This document shows positions 63,901-64,000 of a DNA stretch of 64,000 nucleotides, piece by piece. This DNA comes from Luteimonas yindakuii. Lineage in GTDB: Bacteria > Pseudomonadota > Gammaproteobacteria > Xanthomonadales > Xanthomonadaceae. How positions within the stretch are numbered: the stretch's first letter is position 1; each line of letters starts with the position of its first letter. The notes below the pieces were generated by a model. The model saw nothing but the letters and a program-made list of their open reading frames with translations. It searched no databases and was not told where the DNA came from. The stretch spans positions 558,001 through 622,000 of the forward strand of contig NZ_CP039383.2 in assembly GCF_004803715.2 (NCBI RefSeq), in the 5' to 3' direction. The translations under genes were made by a program, and so were the position numbers.

Positions 63901-64000
63901 GGGCCGGCGTGGCGCGGTTGCGCGGTGCAGGCGCCCGCGCGGAGAAGTCGGCCGCGTTGTCGTTGCTGTCGGTGCAGCCATCGTCGGCGCGCCAACCCGC
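60968..64000 (-). CDS. ExeM/NucH-like secreted nuclease, 5' end outside window
   Basis: At least 1010 residues, open through the right edge, so start and signal peptide are missing. Visible order: end of a lamin-tail domain (GWRADDGCTDSNDN, RNRATPALPCAG), a Calx-beta domain (VRVGYATADGTATVSGDDY), an OB-type domain (YENLAVATEGIVTARRNNGFFLQ), a DNase I-like endonuclease/exonuclease/phosphatase domain (TYNLERFFD, LGVTEVENL, VLGDFNAFEFND, LSDHDPTLL), a CARDB/DUF11-type beta domain, and a C-terminal pre-peptidase domain (LLYRIELPPGARNLRV). Extracellular nucleases of this type degrade DNA in biofilms and traps. No transmembrane or sorting signal is visible at the C-terminus. Confidence 0.92.
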   Translation of the reverse strand, partial: AGWRADDGCTDSNDNAADFSARAPAPRNRATPALPCAGGGTPWLTIADTAAAEGDSGNTPFFFNVRLDRPAPAGGVRVGYATADGTATVSGDDYIAATGTVEFAEGETSKTVVVQVRGDTATEPDETFVVTLSSPDGAQLQRAEATGTILNDDVTRLAIHAIQGAGARSPYENLAVATEGIVTARRNNGFFLQTADGEDDGNPATSEGVFVFTSTAPPDAASVGNRVLVQGTVIEYVPAADPYQLPLTEITNASVVQLSSSHALPAPAQLTTALPHPDGALEQLEPLEGMRVSAADFTVVAPTGGNVNETQATATSNGRFAVVVTGTPRPFREAGLPRMDPDPLGSSAPMIPRWDFNPELIAVNSSTIGAPTANLAAGCRIVDGSLVGPLDYSFRRYTIYPEAELSVACEGADQPRPAQLPGPDHATFATYNLERFFDVINDPAIGEPVLTAEAFERRLRKASLAVRGYLHLPDILGVTEVENLATLQTLATRINADAIASGQGDPGYVAHLIEGNDVGGIDVGLLVRGGDNGAGASRVEVHAVTQEGADVVLANPDGSSSLLNDRPPPRLDATIRFADGRTLPVTAIVVHQRSLSGIEDDAGGANGWVSAGARVRAKRQAQAEFLAGLVQGIQQADPQRGLVVLGDFNAFEFNDGHVDAMGVVTGQPSPDNATAVDGDGVDLVEPDLRNTTLDATPDQRYSFVFDYQAQTLDHILVNRALLEFPDVVGHTISHARINADFPEIARNEADTPTRLSDHDPTLLLVRMAPVQHADLAVTAEANAAETAVGRTMAFAATLSNAGPDVAQFAGIGFALDAPLDDLEVDAPAGWSCDAPVQGAANTSLACTTDSLAASADAVFGLAATAPEDALGRDVTLAVAATSQTADPDESDNAASASTRVVEDPQAAPLLANGVPVIALSGDAGTSLLYRIELPPGARNLRVTSYGGSGDVTLLLRRDEPPTADTWDARSARPGNNEVVQIARPVDGIWYVRVEGVRDFARLTLAARWQP

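Overview
The window is G+C-rich Gammaproteobacterial DNA, most likely from a Xanthomonadaceae chromosome (Lysobacter/Luteimonas-like). This rests on overall coding style, a PhoP/PhoQ pair, ErpA, an ExeM-like nuclease, an operon for a 2-oxoacid dehydrogenase E1-alpha/E1-beta/E2, and families typical of that group (DUF4126, a DUF6776-like protein, a SPOR protein after coaX). No database search was possible, so all names come from reading motifs.

Accessory half (1-26,793). The left 7 kb has lower G+C and carries mobile-element cargo: the 3' part of umuC, an H-NS-type protein, an unrecognised two-gene operon (a membrane protein with a PD-(D/E)XK-like core plus a 203-residue partner), and an Xre/MbcA/ParS-like antitoxin without an obvious toxin. 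A leftward module of excisionase-like HTH, tyrosine recombinase and HD-domain protein follows. A short divergent control region with a 24-bp dyad overlapping a TATAAT box leads into a complete type 2 BREX phage-defence operon: an Xre regulator, pglW, pglX, pglY, pglZ, brxD and brxHI. All junctions from pglW onward are 4-nt stop/start overlaps except one. That break, between pglX and pglY, holds three tandem 18-bp repeats followed by two extra genes resembling a type IV (AbiEi/AbiEii) antitoxin and nucleotidyltransferase toxin. The toxin gene is coupled straight into pglY, so TA and BREX expression look physically linked. The island ends beside an elongator tRNA-Met gene whose 5' half is duplicated 72 bp away, probably the scar of site-specific integration.

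Core half (26,794-64,000). Genes run as small housekeeping units: rppH; bfd and bfr with a Fur-box-like site; a large hybrid histidine kinase with its response regulator (degenerate GGDEF and EAL); DUF4126 and DUF6776-like membrane proteins; erpA, nudC, a fused MFS/acyltransferase, purD, dusA and a CtlX-like hydrolase; a small exported protein with phoP/phoQ; mtfA; birA, coaX and a SPOR protein; tRNA-Thr; a PAS histidine kinase with a CheY-like receiver; arginase; an entericidin-like lipoprotein and a CsbD-like stress protein; trpS; a metallo-beta-lactamase-fold hydrolase; a VOC protein beside a broken short-chain dehydrogenase; the 2-oxoacid dehydrogenase operon, invaded by a palindromic repeat family; an ACR3-like transporter; and a large secreted nuclease running off the right edge.

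The most notable biology is the TA pair built into a BREX operon behind its own iteron-type operator, the low-G+C specificity segment inside pglX, and the uncharacterised membrane-nuclease pair at 1.5-3.5 kb.
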